From the NCBI GenBank assembly GCA_028697725.1, contig JAQVEG010000005.1, positions 1-64,000 on the forward strand: 64,000 nucleotides of DNA, read 5' to 3'. Every line of letters begins with the position of its first letter. Within the stretch, counting starts at the first letter, position 1. The position numbers and the translations under genes are program-made. Source of the stretch: Anaerostipes sp. (GTDB lineage: Bacteria; Bacillota; Clostridia; Lachnospirales; Lachnospiraceae). Under the pieces are notes generated by a model that saw nothing but the letters and a program-made list of their open reading frames with translations, made no database searches and was not told the DNA's origin. Shown piece by piece: positions 1 to 9,919 of the stretch.

Positions 1-157
1 TAGCTTTTGTTTATCCTTGTTATTACTGTTCTTGTTTTAAGAACGTTCGTTGCTGGTTTTTTTGAAAAACCAACTGAAAATCTTTTAGAATTTTCAAGGT
101 TGTCTTATTATTTAATTATCAATGTTCTGTGCTGTCTGTTTTTGTGACAGCTATAAT

Positions 158-307
158 AGATTATCATAGTCATCTGTTTTTGTCAATCACTTTTTTCAAT
201 TTCTTTTTAAAAAGTTTTTGTGAAAACAAAGCTGATATTCTGTTTTATTTTGCTGCTGTTTTGTCAGCAACGTTGATAATCTTATCATCCTAATTCTTGT
301 TTGTCAA
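158..307 (-). promoter_or_regulatory. Tandem sigma-A promoters (P1 -35 302-307/-10 279-284; P2 -35 181-186/-10 158-163), probable rRNA operon promoters reading leftward out of the window
   Basis: Minus strand reads TTGACA-N17-TAAGAT and TTGACA-N17-TAATCT, followed by a leader-like ACCTTGAAAATTCTAAAAG; no ORF lies downstream in the window. Confidence 0.65.
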
Positions 308-410
308 TAAGTTTTTTAAAGTTTTTTGAAGTTTTTTGAATGTTTTTTGAATGGAGTAAATTTTTTTGTACATACTATAGTTGTAACGTTAATTATAAAG
401 GAGGTTTCTT

Positions 411-608
411 ATGTCAAATCAGAATAAATTATATGAAGAAGTTGCTCAGTCTTGCAGCGAATACTGCCCTTGTGGTTGTGATAACTCTGTCAAAAATGTA
501 AGCAACGGAAACGATTCAAAAGGTTGTAGCTGTTTGAATTGTTCACATTTTGATTCTAATCACCACTGCTCTCTTGACTTATATGATCAAATTGTAAATA
601 ACATTTAA
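411..608 (+). CDS. Small cysteine-rich protein (65 aa, 8 Cys), possible metal-binding
   Basis: ORF with AAGGAGG RBS just upstream; CxxxCxCxC and CxCxxC clusters; followed by a strong terminator. Confidence 0.75.
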   Translation: MSNQNKLYEEVAQSCSEYCPCGCDNSVKNVSNGNDSKGCSCLNCSHFDSNHHCSLDLYDQIVNNI

Positions 609-613
609 CTAAT

Positions 614-653
614 AAGGTGGTGTCAGAGAATAAATCCTGGCATCACCTTTTTT
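614..653 (+). terminator. Rho-independent terminator
   Basis: AAGGTGGTGTCAG / CTGGCATCACCTT 13-bp stem followed by T-run. Confidence 0.85.
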
Positions 654-767
654 GTTTCTCTAACTACCTTATTACTAAATTTATTTACATAAAAAGCAAA
701 AAATCCTTTCTTTTATTTTTTTTAGTGTTAAAATATTCCATGGACTAAATATAAGGAGGCGAAAAAA

Positions 768-2039
768 ATGACTTTACAACAAGTCATAGCTATCATCATT
801 TTCTTAGGAACGATGACGGCTATCATTACGAACAAAATACATAATACTGTTGCCGCAATGACAGGAGCAGTTTTATTGATTCTAACGCATATTCTTTCAA
901 TAGAAGATTGTGTCTCTGCTGTGGATGTAGAAACAATATGTATTTTGGTTGGCATGATGCTCTTAGTATCTGTAGTTAAAAACTCAGGTATATTTGAGTA
1001 CATAGCTATCAAAGCAGCAAAATTAGCAAAAGGTAGACCATGGCCTATTATGGTTGTATTTATTATTATCACCGCCATTCTTTCAGGGTTATTAGATAAT
1101 GTAACGACGGTTTTACTTGTTGGTCCAATGACATTGGCTATTACCAACATTTTAAAAGTAAATCCTGTTCCTTATATTATGACTCAGATTATGGCATCTA
1201 ATATTGGTGGTACTGCAACACTCATCGGTGATCCACCCAATATTATGATTGGAAGTGCCGCACATTTAAACTTTGTAGATTTTATAGTAAATACAGGTGT
1301 TGCATCTCTTATAGTTATTATTATTTCTATTATTTGCTTTAAATTTATTTATGGAAAAAATCTGCAGGTAAAAGATAAAAATATTGCTGCTGTTATGAAA
1401 TTAGATGAGCGAAAGGCAATTAAAGATCCTCTTCTTTTAAAAGAAAGCGTAATTATTTTAATTTTAGTTGCCTTATCATTTATTTTACATGATCAACTGG
1501 GTGTCGAGTCATGTACCATTGCTTTAACCGCTGCTTGTGTTATGCTATTAATAGGAAAACAAGAAGTCGAAGATATTGTATTAAGTGTTGAATGGCCAAC
1601 TATTTTATTTTTTATTGGATTATTTATTGTTGTTGGCGGATTAAAAAAGGTTGGAGTCATAACCATCTTGGCAGACGCATTAATTAGTGCCACTGGTGGA
1701 AATATTATTTTAACCATGGTTTTAGTTTTATGGATTTCTGCTATTGTATCTTCATTCCTCGATAATATTCCATTTGTCGCAACTTTAATCCCTATGCTTC
1801 TTACCATTAAAGCAACTGGTGTAGATGTTACTCCTCTTTGGTGGGCATTATCATTGGGTGCATGTCTTGGTGGAAACGGAACTTTAATTGGTGCATCTGC
1901 AAATGTTGTATTATCTGGTATTAGTAACAAAGAAGGATATCCAATTACCTTTGGTCATTATTTCAAAATCGGATTCCCTATGATGCTATTATCTGTTTTT
2001 GTATCAATGATATTCTTACTTGTTAAATTCGCATTATAA
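768..2039 (+). CDS. ArsB/NhaD/SLC13-type (ion transporter superfamily) permease
   Basis: Polytopic 423 aa protein with duplicated motifs GLLDNVTTVLLVGPMT / IGGTATLIGDPPNIMIG and SSFLDNIPFVATLIPM / LGGNGTLIGASANVV; AAGGAGG RBS. Confidence 0.85.
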   Translation: MTLQQVIAIIIFLGTMTAIITNKIHNTVAAMTGAVLLILTHILSIEDCVSAVDVETICILVGMMLLVSVVKNSGIFEYIAIKAAKLAKGRPWPIMVVFIIITAILSGLLDNVTTVLLVGPMTLAITNILKVNPVPYIMTQIMASNIGGTATLIGDPPNIMIGSAAHLNFVDFIVNTGVASLIVIIISIICFKFIYGKNLQVKDKNIAAVMKLDERKAIKDPLLLKESVIILILVALSFILHDQLGVESCTIALTAACVMLLIGKQEVEDIVLSVEWPTILFFIGLFIVVGGLKKVGVITILADALISATGGNIILTMVLVLWISAIVSSFLDNIPFVATLIPMLLTIKATGVDVTPLWWALSLGACLGGNGTLIGASANVVLSGISNKEGYPITFGHYFKIGFPMMLLSVFVSMIFLLVKFAL

Positions 2040-2054
2040 AAGGGAGGAATTTAT

Positions 2055-2555
2055 ATGAACCGAAATTCAATCACTGGAGATTTTATTAACATTAACCTAA
2101 GACAGTTAGGTGCTACTTCTATTAAAGAATATAATAGTATTATGCATATTGCTGAGTTTGACCTTGGAGACGGACTTATTGTTTCCTATGTGTTTAATAT
2201 TACACGACACAACAAATTCTTTTTGCAAAGAGTTCAGCCATATGCAATGATTCATGGAAAATTTGCAAGTGATCGAGAGATTATAGAATTTATCGAAGAA
2301 GATTTATTACATTTTAAAAATGCAAAGAATAGTAGCAACTTCAATTCTTTTCTTCTAATATCTCATTTAGGACATCATGTAACAGAAAATATAGAAAAAC
2401 TATTTTTAAATTACAATGTTGATGCAGACAAACTGGAAAAAATCAAAGAAGAATTAAGTACCTCTTTAAATGATATTTTAGAACAGTTTGAACAAGCCAA
2501 AAAAATCAACTTTGAATCAGCAAAAGAAACTATGGATTTAGACGAACTAGAGTAA
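2055..2555 (+). CDS. Hypothetical protein (166 aa), likely cotranscribed with the ArsB/NhaD-type permease
   Basis: ORF with GGGAGG RBS 15 bp after the permease gene; no family recognised. Confidence 0.7.
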   Translation: MNRNSITGDFININLRQLGATSIKEYNSIMHIAEFDLGDGLIVSYVFNITRHNKFFLQRVQPYAMIHGKFASDREIIEFIEEDLLHFKNAKNSSNFNSFLLISHLGHHVTENIEKLFLNYNVDADKLEKIKEELSTSLNDILEQFEQAKKINFESAKETMDLDELE

Positions 2556-2562
2556 TGTAAAA

Positions 2563-2601
2563 GAAAGGCTTTTGAGGAATGAACTCCCCAAAAGCCTTTT
2601 A
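2563..2601. terminator. Bidirectional terminator between convergent genes
   Basis: AAAGGCTTTTG...CAAAAGCCTTTT inverted repeat. Confidence 0.8.
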
Positions 2602-3369
2602 TTCTATCACTAATTCTACAGGGCAGTGATCGGACCCATAAATCTCTGTATGAATTGTAGCATCTGCCAATTGATCTTCTAATTCCTTTGAAACACAGAA
2701 ATAATCAATTCGCCAACCTGCATTTTTCTCTCTTGCCTTAAATCGATAAGACCACCAGCTATAGACTTCTTCGGTATCTGGATAGAAATATCGAAAACTA
2801 TCAATAAATCCAGATTCTAATAATTCCGTAAACTTTCCACGTTCTTCATCAGAAAATCCTGCATTTTTATGATTTGTTTTTGGATTTTTTAAATCAATTT
2901 CTTGATGTGCTACATTTAGATCTCCACAAAGTACAACTGGCTTTGTCTCTTCTAAATGCTTTAAATACTCTCTAAAGTGATTCTCCCACTCCATTCGGAA
3001 AGGTAATCTAGCTAATTCGCTTTGTGAATTTGGTGTATAGCATGTCACAACATAATACTCATCAAATTCTAAAGTAATCACTCTGCCTTCATGATCGAAT
3101 TCATCAATCCCCAGTCCATATGCCACTGATTCTGGTTCAATCTTTGTAAAAATCGCTGTACCCGAGTATCCCTTTTTATCTGCATAGTTCCAATACTGAT
3201 AATATTCTGGCAAATCTAAATCTATCTGTCCCTCTTGCAGCTTTGTTTCTTGAACGCAAAAAACATCTGCATCCAGCTCATCCATTACATCTAAGAATCC
3301 TTTTTTCACACAGGCACGTAGCCCATTCACATTCCAGGAAACTAATTTCATCATATTGTTGTCCTCCAC
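2599..3369 (-). CDS. xth: Exodeoxyribonuclease III / AP endonuclease (start probably at [13 protein letters not shown])
   Basis: [41 protein letters not shown] motifs. Confidence 0.95.
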   Translation of the reverse strand: MEDNNMMKLVSWNVNGLRACVKKGFLDVMDELDADVFCVQETKLQEGQIDLDLPEYYQYWNYADKKGYSGTAIFTKIEPESVAYGLGIDEFDHEGRVITLEFDEYYVVTCYTPNSQSELARLPFRMEWENHFREYLKHLEETKPVVLCGDLNVAHQEIDLKNPKTNHKNAGFSDEERGKFTELLESGFIDSFRYFYPDTEEVYSWWSYRFKAREKNAGWRIDYFCVSKELEDQLADATIHTEIYGSDHCPVELVIE

Positions 3370-3375
3370 TAAAAA

Positions 3376-3412
3376 AAGAAAATCCTGTAACCATAATTGA
3401 TTACAGGGATCT
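3376..3412 (-). terminator. Terminator of the ylxM-ffh-rpsP-khpA unit
   Basis: Minus strand CCTGTAATC-aatta-tGGTTACAGG followed by ATTTTCTTTTTTT. Confidence 0.75.
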
Positions 3413-3413
3413 C

Positions 3414-3644
3414 CTACTCTTTTATATCAACGATAATTTTCTTGTCGCCTTTATTCACAGAAGCTTTTACAACCGTACGAATTGCTTTTGCAATACGTCC
3501 TTGCTTTCCAATAACTTTACCCATGTCATTTTGGGCAACACGAAGTTCTAATACTAAAGTATTATCATCTTCTTTTTCAGTTACAGATACTTCTTCTGGT
3601 TGATCAACGAGGGCTTTTGCAATGACTTCTAATAAATGTTTCAT
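3414..3644 (-). CDS. khpA: KH-domain RNA-binding protein KhpA
   Basis: 76 aa with [20 protein letters not shown] GxxG motif; next to rpsP. Confidence 0.95.
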   Translation of the reverse strand: MKHLLEVIAKALVDQPEEVSVTEKEDDNTLVLELRVAQNDMGKVIGKQGRIAKAIRTVVKASVNKGDKKIIVDIKE

Positions 3645-3659
3645 GCGTCTGCCTCCTTA

Positions 3660-3905
3660 TTACTTCTCGATTCCTGCAACTTTAAGCAATTTTGCAACGG
3701 TATCAGTAGGTTGAGCACCTTCAGATAACCATTTTTTTGCTGCTTCTTCATCGATTTTTACAACACTTGGTTCTTGGTTAGGATCGTATGTTCCGATTTC
3801 CTGGATGAATTTTCCATCTCTAGGAGCTCTAGAATCTGCTACTACAACTCTATAAAAAGGAGCCTTCTTTTGTCCTAATCTTTTTAATCTCATTTTTACT
3901 GCCAT
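3660..3905 (-). CDS. rpsP: 30S ribosomal protein S16 (start at [10 protein letters not shown])
   Basis: [50 protein letters not shown] upstream. Confidence 0.97.
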   Translation of the reverse strand: MAVKMRLKRLGQKKAPFYRVVVADSRAPRDGKFIQEIGTYDPNQEPSVVKIDEEAAKKWLSEGAQPTDTVAKLLKVAGIEK

Positions 3906-3946
3906 CTTTTTCACCTCCATAATTAATTAATAATATATAACAACGC

Positions 3947-5287
3947 TTAGAATGGTAATTTAAAACCACCTTTTCGTCCGCCTTTGCCACCCATCATACC
4001 TGACATCTGTTTCATCATCTTCTTTTGATTCTGAAACTGCTTACATAATCGATTCACTTCAGCAATTGGTACTCCAGCTCCAGCCGCAATTCTCTTCTTT
4101 CGAGGCGGTGTAATTATCTCTGGATTCTCTCTTTCTTCATTTGTCATCGAATATATAATACATGCTGTCTTATCTAGCATGCTGTCATCTAAGTTCACAC
4201 CTTTCAATTGATTTCCCATTCCAGGAATCATTGATAACATGTCCGACAAGCCACCCATCTTCTTTACTTGTTCCATTTGTTCCAAGTAATCATTGAAATT
4301 AAAAGATGCCTTCTTAAGCTTTTGCTGCATCTCTTTTGCTTTTTCTTCATCTACATTGGCTTCTGCTTTTTCAATCAATGTTAAAACATCACCCATACCC
4401 AGAATTCGGCTTGTCATACGATCTGGATAAAACTGTTGAAGATCTTCTAACTTTTCTCCCATACCTACATAAAGGATTGGTTTTCCAGTTACTGATCGAA
4501 TAGATAATGCTGCTCCACCACGTGTATCACCATCCATCTTAGTAATAATAATACCGTCAATTCCAACCTTCTCGTTGAAATCCTTTGCAACATTCACTGC
4601 ATCCTGACCTGTCATGGCATCAACTACTAAAATAGTTTGATGAACATCGACCTGTGCTTTGATTGCAATTAATTCATTCATCATGTCTTCATCTATATGC
4701 AAACGACCTGCTGTATCTAGAATCACAATATTATTGTTATTCTTCTCAGCATGTTCAATGGATGCTTTTGCGATATCTACAGGGTTTTGCTTATCCCCCA
4801 TAGAAAATACTGGAACACCTTGTTTCTCTCCGTTGACCTGCAATTGTTTAATTGCGGCCGGACGGTAAACATCACAAGCTACTAATAAAGGACGTTTTCC
4901 TTTTTGCTTGTACTGACCAGCTAATTTTGCTGTTGTTGTTGTCTTACCAGCACCTTGAAGACCTGCCATCAAAATAACAGTAATCTCATTGCCTGGTTTC
5001 ATATCTATCTCAGTCATAGTGGAACCCATCAATGATTCCATCTCTTCTTTTACTATTTTAATTACCATCTGCCCAGGATTCAAACCATTCAATACATCTT
5101 GGCCAACTGCTCTCTCCTGTACAGTTTTAATAAATGTCTTTACAACTTTAAAGTTTACATCTGCTTCTAATAAAGCACGCTTCACTTCTTTCATTGCTGC
5201 TTTTACATCATCTTCTGATAATCTACCTTTACCACGTAAATTCTTAAATACATTTTGAAGTTTTTCAGATAAGCTTTCAAATGCCAT
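3947..5287 (-). CDS. ffh: Signal recognition particle protein Ffh
   Basis: GLQGAGKTTTTAKLA, DTAGRLHIDEDMM, TKMDGDTRGGAALS, Met-rich C-terminus. Confidence 0.98.
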   Translation of the reverse strand: MAFESLSEKLQNVFKNLRGKGRLSEDDVKAAMKEVKRALLEADVNFKVVKTFIKTVQERAVGQDVLNGLNPGQMVIKIVKEEMESLMGSTMTEIDMKPGNEITVILMAGLQGAGKTTTTAKLAGQYKQKGKRPLLVACDVYRPAAIKQLQVNGEKQGVPVFSMGDKQNPVDIAKASIEHAEKNNNNIVILDTAGRLHIDEDMMNELIAIKAQVDVHQTILVVDAMTGQDAVNVAKDFNEKVGIDGIIITKMDGDTRGGAALSIRSVTGKPILYVGMGEKLEDLQQFYPDRMTSRILGMGDVLTLIEKAEANVDEEKAKEMQQKLKKASFNFNDYLEQMEQVKKMGGLSDMLSMIPGMGNQLKGVNLDDSMLDKTACIIYSMTNEERENPEIITPPRKKRIAAGAGVPIAEVNRLCKQFQNQKKMMKQMSGMMGGKGGRKGGFKLPF

Positions 5288-5302
5288 GTTCTCCTCCTAA
5301 TA

Positions 5303-5659
5303 CTATAATTCTTCTAATATAGTGCTGGATACTTTCTCTATCTTTTTCATATTCTCATGAATTACTTCATAAGACTTCACTTCCATCGTTCTTCTAGATA
5401 ATTCATATATCTCTTGAACTTTCTCTTTTGTAATCAAAAACTTCCTTACAAGATGAAGACTATCCTCATAATTTGTTAAAATATGATTGCATCTCTTAAT
5501 CATATCATATGCAGCCTGTCTTGTGATTCCATGTTCCTTTGCAATCTCAGTTGCCGTCATATCATTCAGTACATGGTCACCAAAAACCTGCTTTTGATGT
5601 TCTGTCAGCAATTCACCATAGAAATCATATAATAATGTTTGTTCTACAATTCGTTCCAT
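5303..5659 (-). CDS. ylxM: YlxM/p13-like HTH protein, SRP-associated
   Basis: 118 aa ORF directly upstream of ffh; YDFYGELLTEHQKQVFGDHVLNDMTATEIAKEHGITRQAAYD. Confidence 0.92.
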   Translation of the reverse strand: MERIVEQTLLYDFYGELLTEHQKQVFGDHVLNDMTATEIAKEHGITRQAAYDMIKRCNHILTNYEDSLHLVRKFLITKEKVQEIYELSRRTMEVKSYEVIHENMKKIEKVSSTILEEL

Positions 5660-5813
5660 TATTCACTCCTGTAAAGCATTTTTCCTTTACCAAAAATAAG
5701 TTTATCCGATTCCTTTGTCTTTGTCAAGTATTTTTACTTGCACATTTCATATTTTTTTAGTATGATGTAATTTGCATTGATAAATACATTATATATGAAA
5801 GAAAGGTAATTTT

Positions 5814-7439
5814 ATGATACAAGCAAATAACATAACACTTCGTCTCGGAAAGCGAGCTCTTTTTGAAGACGTGAATATTAAATTTACAGAGGGTAACTGC
5901 TATGGCCTAATCGGTGCTAATGGTGCAGGGAAATCTACATTTCTTAAGATTCTTTCTGGGGAACTAGAGCCATCAAGTGGTGATGTTTCTATTACATCTG
6001 GGCAGCGTTTATCTGTATTAAAGCAGGATCATTACCAATATGATAATGAACAAGTCTTGGATACAGTTATTATGGGTAATAAACGCCTTTATGATATTAT
6101 GAAAGAAAAAGATGCCATTTACGCAAAAGAAGATTTTACAGATGAAGATGGAATCAAGGCAAGTGAACTAGAAGGTGAATTTGCTGACATGAATGGATGG
6201 GAAGCAGAATCTGATGCCGCTACCATGTTAAATGGTCTTGGAATCGAAAGTGATATTCACTATTCTATGATGTCTGAATTAACTGGACCACAAAAGGTCA
6301 AAGTATTATTGGCACAGGCACTTTTTGGTAATCCCGACATTCTTCTCTTAGATGAGCCTACAAACCATTTGGATTTGGAAGCGATTGAATGGTTAGAAGA
6401 CTTCTTAATCGATTTTGAAAACACCGTAATTGTAGTATCTCATGATAGATATTTCTTAAATAAGGTCTGTACACATATTGCAGATATTGATTATGCTAAA
6501 ATTCAGTTATTTACTGGAAATTATGATTTCTGGTATGAATCTAGCCAGTTAATTTCAAAACAAATGAAAGATTCTAATAAGAAAAAAGAAGACAAGATGA
6601 AGGAACTTCAAGACTTTATTGATCGATTTAGTGCCAATGCCTCAAAGTCAAAACAGGCAACTTCTAGAAAGAAAGCATTAGAGAAAATTCAATTAGATGA
6701 GATTAAGCCTTCTAGCCGTAAATATCCATACATTAATTTCAAACCAAACAGAGACATTGGAAACGATGCACTGCAAGTAGAAGGAATTTCAAAAACAATC
6801 GACGGAGTAAAAGTTCTTGATAATATTTCATTTACAATGAATCCCGAGGATAAAGTTGCTTTTGTTGGTCCAAATACTACTGCAACTACAACATTATTTA
6901 AGATTATTTCTGGGGAGATGGAACCAGACGAAGGTTCTTATAAATGGGGAGTTACTACAACACAAAGCTATTTCCCAAAAGATAATACAAAGGATTTTAG
7001 TGATGATATGCCAATCGTTGACTGGCTAACTCAATATTCTGAGGATAAAGATGCAACTTTCGTTCGTGGTTTCTTAGGACGTATGCTATTTTCCGGAGAA
7101 GAAGCTTTAAAAAGTGTTGCCGTATTATCTGGAGGAGAAAAGGTTCGCTGTCTATTATCAAAGATGATGATCAGTGGTGCTAACATTCTTATCTTAGATG
7201 AACCTACGAACCATTTAGATATGGAATCAATCACTGCCTTAAATGAGGCTCTTCAAGAATTTAAAGGTGCTTTATTATTCTCTTCTCAAGATCATCAGTT
7301 TGTACAAACAACTGCTAATCATATTATGGAATTAACCACTAATGGATTAATTGATAAAGTATGTAGCTATGATGAATATTTAAATAGTGATGTTACTGCA
7401 AAGAAACGTCAAGTTTTTGAATTAGATAACGAAGAATAA
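5814..7439 (+). CDS. ABC-F family ATP-binding protein (YbiT-like) with degenerate second Walker A
   Basis: NBD1 GANGAGKSTFLKILSG, LLLDEPTNHLD; NBD2 GPNTTATTTLFKI, VLSGGEKVRCLLSKM, LILDEPTNHLD. Confidence 0.93.
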   Translation: MIQANNITLRLGKRALFEDVNIKFTEGNCYGLIGANGAGKSTFLKILSGELEPSSGDVSITSGQRLSVLKQDHYQYDNEQVLDTVIMGNKRLYDIMKEKDAIYAKEDFTDEDGIKASELEGEFADMNGWEAESDAATMLNGLGIESDIHYSMMSELTGPQKVKVLLAQALFGNPDILLLDEPTNHLDLEAIEWLEDFLIDFENTVIVVSHDRYFLNKVCTHIADIDYAKIQLFTGNYDFWYESSQLISKQMKDSNKKKEDKMKELQDFIDRFSANASKSKQATSRKKALEKIQLDEIKPSSRKYPYINFKPNRDIGNDALQVEGISKTIDGVKVLDNISFTMNPEDKVAFVGPNTTATTTLFKIISGEMEPDEGSYKWGVTTTQSYFPKDNTKDFSDDMPIVDWLTQYSEDKDATFVRGFLGRMLFSGEEALKSVAVLSGGEKVRCLLSKMMISGANILILDEPTNHLDMESITALNEALQEFKGALLFSSQDHQFVQTTANHIMELTTNGLIDKVCSYDEYLNSDVTAKKRQVFELDNEE

Positions 7440-7450
7440 AACAAAAAAAT

Positions 7451-7484
7451 AATGCTGTAGGGGATTCCCCTACAGCATTTTTAA
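7451..7484. terminator. Bidirectional terminator
   Basis: AATGCTGTAGGGG-att-CCCCTACAGCATT followed by T-run. Confidence 0.9.
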
Positions 7485-7491
7485 TACTTAA

Positions 7492-8091
7492 CTATACGTA
7501 CTTTAATTTTAAATGAACACTTTCAAATCCTACTGTTATCATGTGTACAACACTTAACACTACTGTTGTACAAACCTTAACAATATATTGAATATCTTCT
7601 TCTACACAGCGAATCTTTGAAATATATTGCTTATGAATTCTCTGAATAAACTCTTTCAATTCATCTACTGTACTATATGTCTTTAACTGATCTTTTGTAC
7701 TTCTTGCTTCTTCTGTGCTTAAATAAGACTTTAATTCATGCTTCAAATCACGTTCATAAATACAGTGATCCTTTACATTGCCTACATAATGGGAATTGTG
7801 TGGAAATGTAAAATAATCTGCAATATAATGAATCATAACACCTAGCTTTGCACATGAGCGCATATTCATAGTATCGCTGCCATTGTATTCTTCCACGAAT
7901 TCTTCTAATTTTCCTTTAATTTTATGATAAGTAACATCATAAGTATGAGGTGTTGTAATAAAAGATGGTCGACAATCCGGCCAAATACTACCTACGTAAA
8001 ACGGCATCTTGTAATCAAAAACTTGATTTAAATCCAACGAATCCATAATCTGACCTGCTAGTGAAATATGTGATTTCTTTCTCATCTGCAC
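7492..8091 (-). CDS. Zinc-dependent phospholipase C-like protein
   Basis: HISLAGQIMDSL, GSIWPDCRPSF, GVMIHYIADYFTFPHNSHY metal-ligand motifs. Confidence 0.8.
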   Translation of the reverse strand: MQMRKKSHISLAGQIMDSLDLNQVFDYKMPFYVGSIWPDCRPSFITTPHTYDVTYHKIKGKLEEFVEEYNGSDTMNMRSCAKLGVMIHYIADYFTFPHNSHYVGNVKDHCIYERDLKHELKSYLSTEEARSTKDQLKTYSTVDELKEFIQRIHKQYISKIRCVEEDIQYIVKVCTTVVLSVVHMITVGFESVHLKLKYV

Positions 8092-8185
8092 TCCTTAACA
8101 TGCTAATTACCACTCCAAGATTTATTATACATGAATTTTCTAACAATTCAAGTATATTAATGAAACTTTACAGAAAATTAATAAT

Positions 8186-8791
8186 TCATTCATCTACTAA
8201 ATAGTCTTTCATCATTCTAGAAACATTAGATGATGGAAATCCTTTTCGCAAGAAAAAATTAAAATTCTTCTGATAATTTGCTTTTGTAATGGGCCCTTTG
8301 ATTCGGATTCTCTTCTTCATCTGTTCTTCAAGAATATCATCTTGGTTAAAATCAAACTCATCCCATACTTTGTCAAAAAAATCAAATGTGATTCCCTTTT
8401 TCAATAAATCAAACTGCATCTTCTTCTTACTTCTTATCTGTCCATAGTAACTAATATAATTGCGAACATATAACTGATCATCAATATAGTGATATCCTTC
8501 TACATATGCAATTGCACCGGCTATAATTTCTTCTGGGAATTCCAATCGATGAAGTCGGTTCTCCAATTCCTTCCTTGTACGGCTGGAATGCTTTAATAGG
8601 GACATAACCTTTAATTTACTTCTATGAAGAAGCATATCGTTGAGTTCCTTAAACTTGTCCCCTGACACTTGAACTTCTTCTCGCAATGACAGCTTCCAGA
8701 CTTCATTCTTATACAAAAGGCAATATCGATCTTCATCTAAATATAACCGAACTTTTTTCGTTCCTACTGGTTCTAATTTTGTAACAATCAT
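8186..8791 (-). CDS. recX: Regulatory protein RecX
   Basis: Directly downstream of recA; three-helix repeats (SRTRKELENRLHRLEFPEEIIAGAIAYVEGYHYIDDQLYVRNYI). Confidence 0.92.
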   Translation of the reverse strand: MIVTKLEPVGTKKVRLYLDEDRYCLLYKNEVWKLSLREEVQVSGDKFKELNDMLLHRSKLKVMSLLKHSSRTRKELENRLHRLEFPEEIIAGAIAYVEGYHYIDDQLYVRNYISYYGQIRSKKKMQFDLLKKGITFDFFDKVWDEFDFNQDDILEEQMKKRIRIKGPITKANYQKNFNFFLRKGFPSSNVSRMMKDYLVDE

Positions 8792-8795
8792 CTAA

Positions 8796-9842
8796 CTATG
8801 CTTCTTTTCCTGATTTCTCTTTTTTCTCTGTTTTTTCTTCCTTTGCTGGTTCTAATCCATACTCCTCACGAATCTTCTTGTCAACTTCAGCAAACACATC
8901 AGGATGCTCCGCTAAATATGTCTTGGCATTCTCTCGTCCCTGACCAATCTTCTCGCCGTTGTAAGCATACCAAGATCCACTTTTATTGATAATATTTGCA
9001 TTGGCAGCTAAATCAAGCACATCTCCTTCTCTTGATATTCCTTTTCCAAACATAATATCAAATTCAGCTTGTTTAAATGGAGGTGCAACCTTATTCTTCA
9101 CTACCTTAATTCTAGTTCGATTCCCAATCATCTCTCCAGCCTGCTTCAATGTCTCAGTTCTACGAACATCTAAACGAATGGATGCATAGAACTTAAGTGC
9201 TCTACCACCGGTTGTAGTCTCTGGATTCCCAAACATAACTCCAATCTTCTCACGTAATTGATTGATAAAAATTACGGTACAGTTAGACTTACTAATCACT
9301 GATGTAAGTTTACGTAGTGCCTGAGACATCAATCTAGCTTGAAGTCCCATATGAGAGTCTCCCATCTCTCCATCAATCTCAGCCTTTGGAACCAATGCTG
9401 CAACAGAATCCACAATGATAATATCAATTGCTCCGGAACGAACCATAGTCTCCGCAATCTCAAGTCCCTGTTCCCCTGTATCTGGCTGTGAAATATATAA
9501 ATTCTCTACATCAACTCCAATATTGGCAGCGTATACAGGATCTAATGCATGTTCAGCATCAATAAATCCAGCAATTCCACCCTTCTTTTGGACTTCTGCA
9601 ACCATATGCAATGCAACTGTTGTCTTACCACTTGATTCTGGGCCATATACTTCTATAATTCGCCCTTTCGGAATTCCTCCAACACCAAGTGCCACATCTA
9701 AACTAATAGAACCAGTTGGTGTTGTCTCAATAGACATATCCGCCTGAAAATCTCCAAGCTTCATAACTGATCCTTTTCCGTAATCCTTCTCTATCTTCCC
9801 TAACGCAGCTTCTAATGCCTTTTGTTTTTCTTCTTGTTGCAT
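8796..9842 (-). CDS. recA: Recombinase RecA (start at [11 protein letters not shown])
   Basis: [49 protein letters not shown]. Confidence 0.99.
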   Translation of the reverse strand: MQQEEKQKALEAALGKIEKDYGKGSVMKLGDFQADMSIETTPTGSISLDVALGVGGIPKGRIIEVYGPESSGKTTVALHMVAEVQKKGGIAGFIDAEHALDPVYAANIGVDVENLYISQPDTGEQGLEIAETMVRSGAIDIIIVDSVAALVPKAEIDGEMGDSHMGLQARLMSQALRKLTSVISKSNCTVIFINQLREKIGVMFGNPETTTGGRALKFYASIRLDVRRTETLKQAGEMIGNRTRIKVVKNKVAPPFKQAEFDIMFGKGISREGDVLDLAANANIINKSGSWYAYNGEKIGQGRENAKTYLAEHPDVFAEVDKKIREEYGLEPAKEEKTEKKEKSGKEA

Positions 9843-9919
9843 TCTATATCTCCTTTTCATGATAATCTCTTTTATGCAATTAGTATATCACAGTTCAAAA
9901 ACCAAAACAAGTGTTCGTT

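Noticed and set aside
311-352. Short tandem GTTTTTTGAA repeats as a CRISPR or VNTR
   Set aside because: Units are only ~10-11 bp with no spacers and no cas genes; better explained as phased A/T tracts upstream of a promoter.
728-1150. Minus-strand ORF of 140 aa opposite the ArsB/NhaD permease
   Set aside because: Fully antisense to a gene with strong family motifs; composition looks like a shadow ORF.
1493-1930. Minus-strand ORF of 145 aa
   Set aside because: Antisense shadow of the same permease; no motif or RBS support.
6873-6900. Frameshift or pseudogene in the ABC-F second NBD
   Set aside because: The frame stays open through signature and Walker B motifs to a normal C-terminus, so substitution of the P-loop is more likely than a frameshift.
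9415-9747. Plus-strand ORF of 110 aa inside recA
   Set aside because: Antisense to recA; reading-frame artefact.
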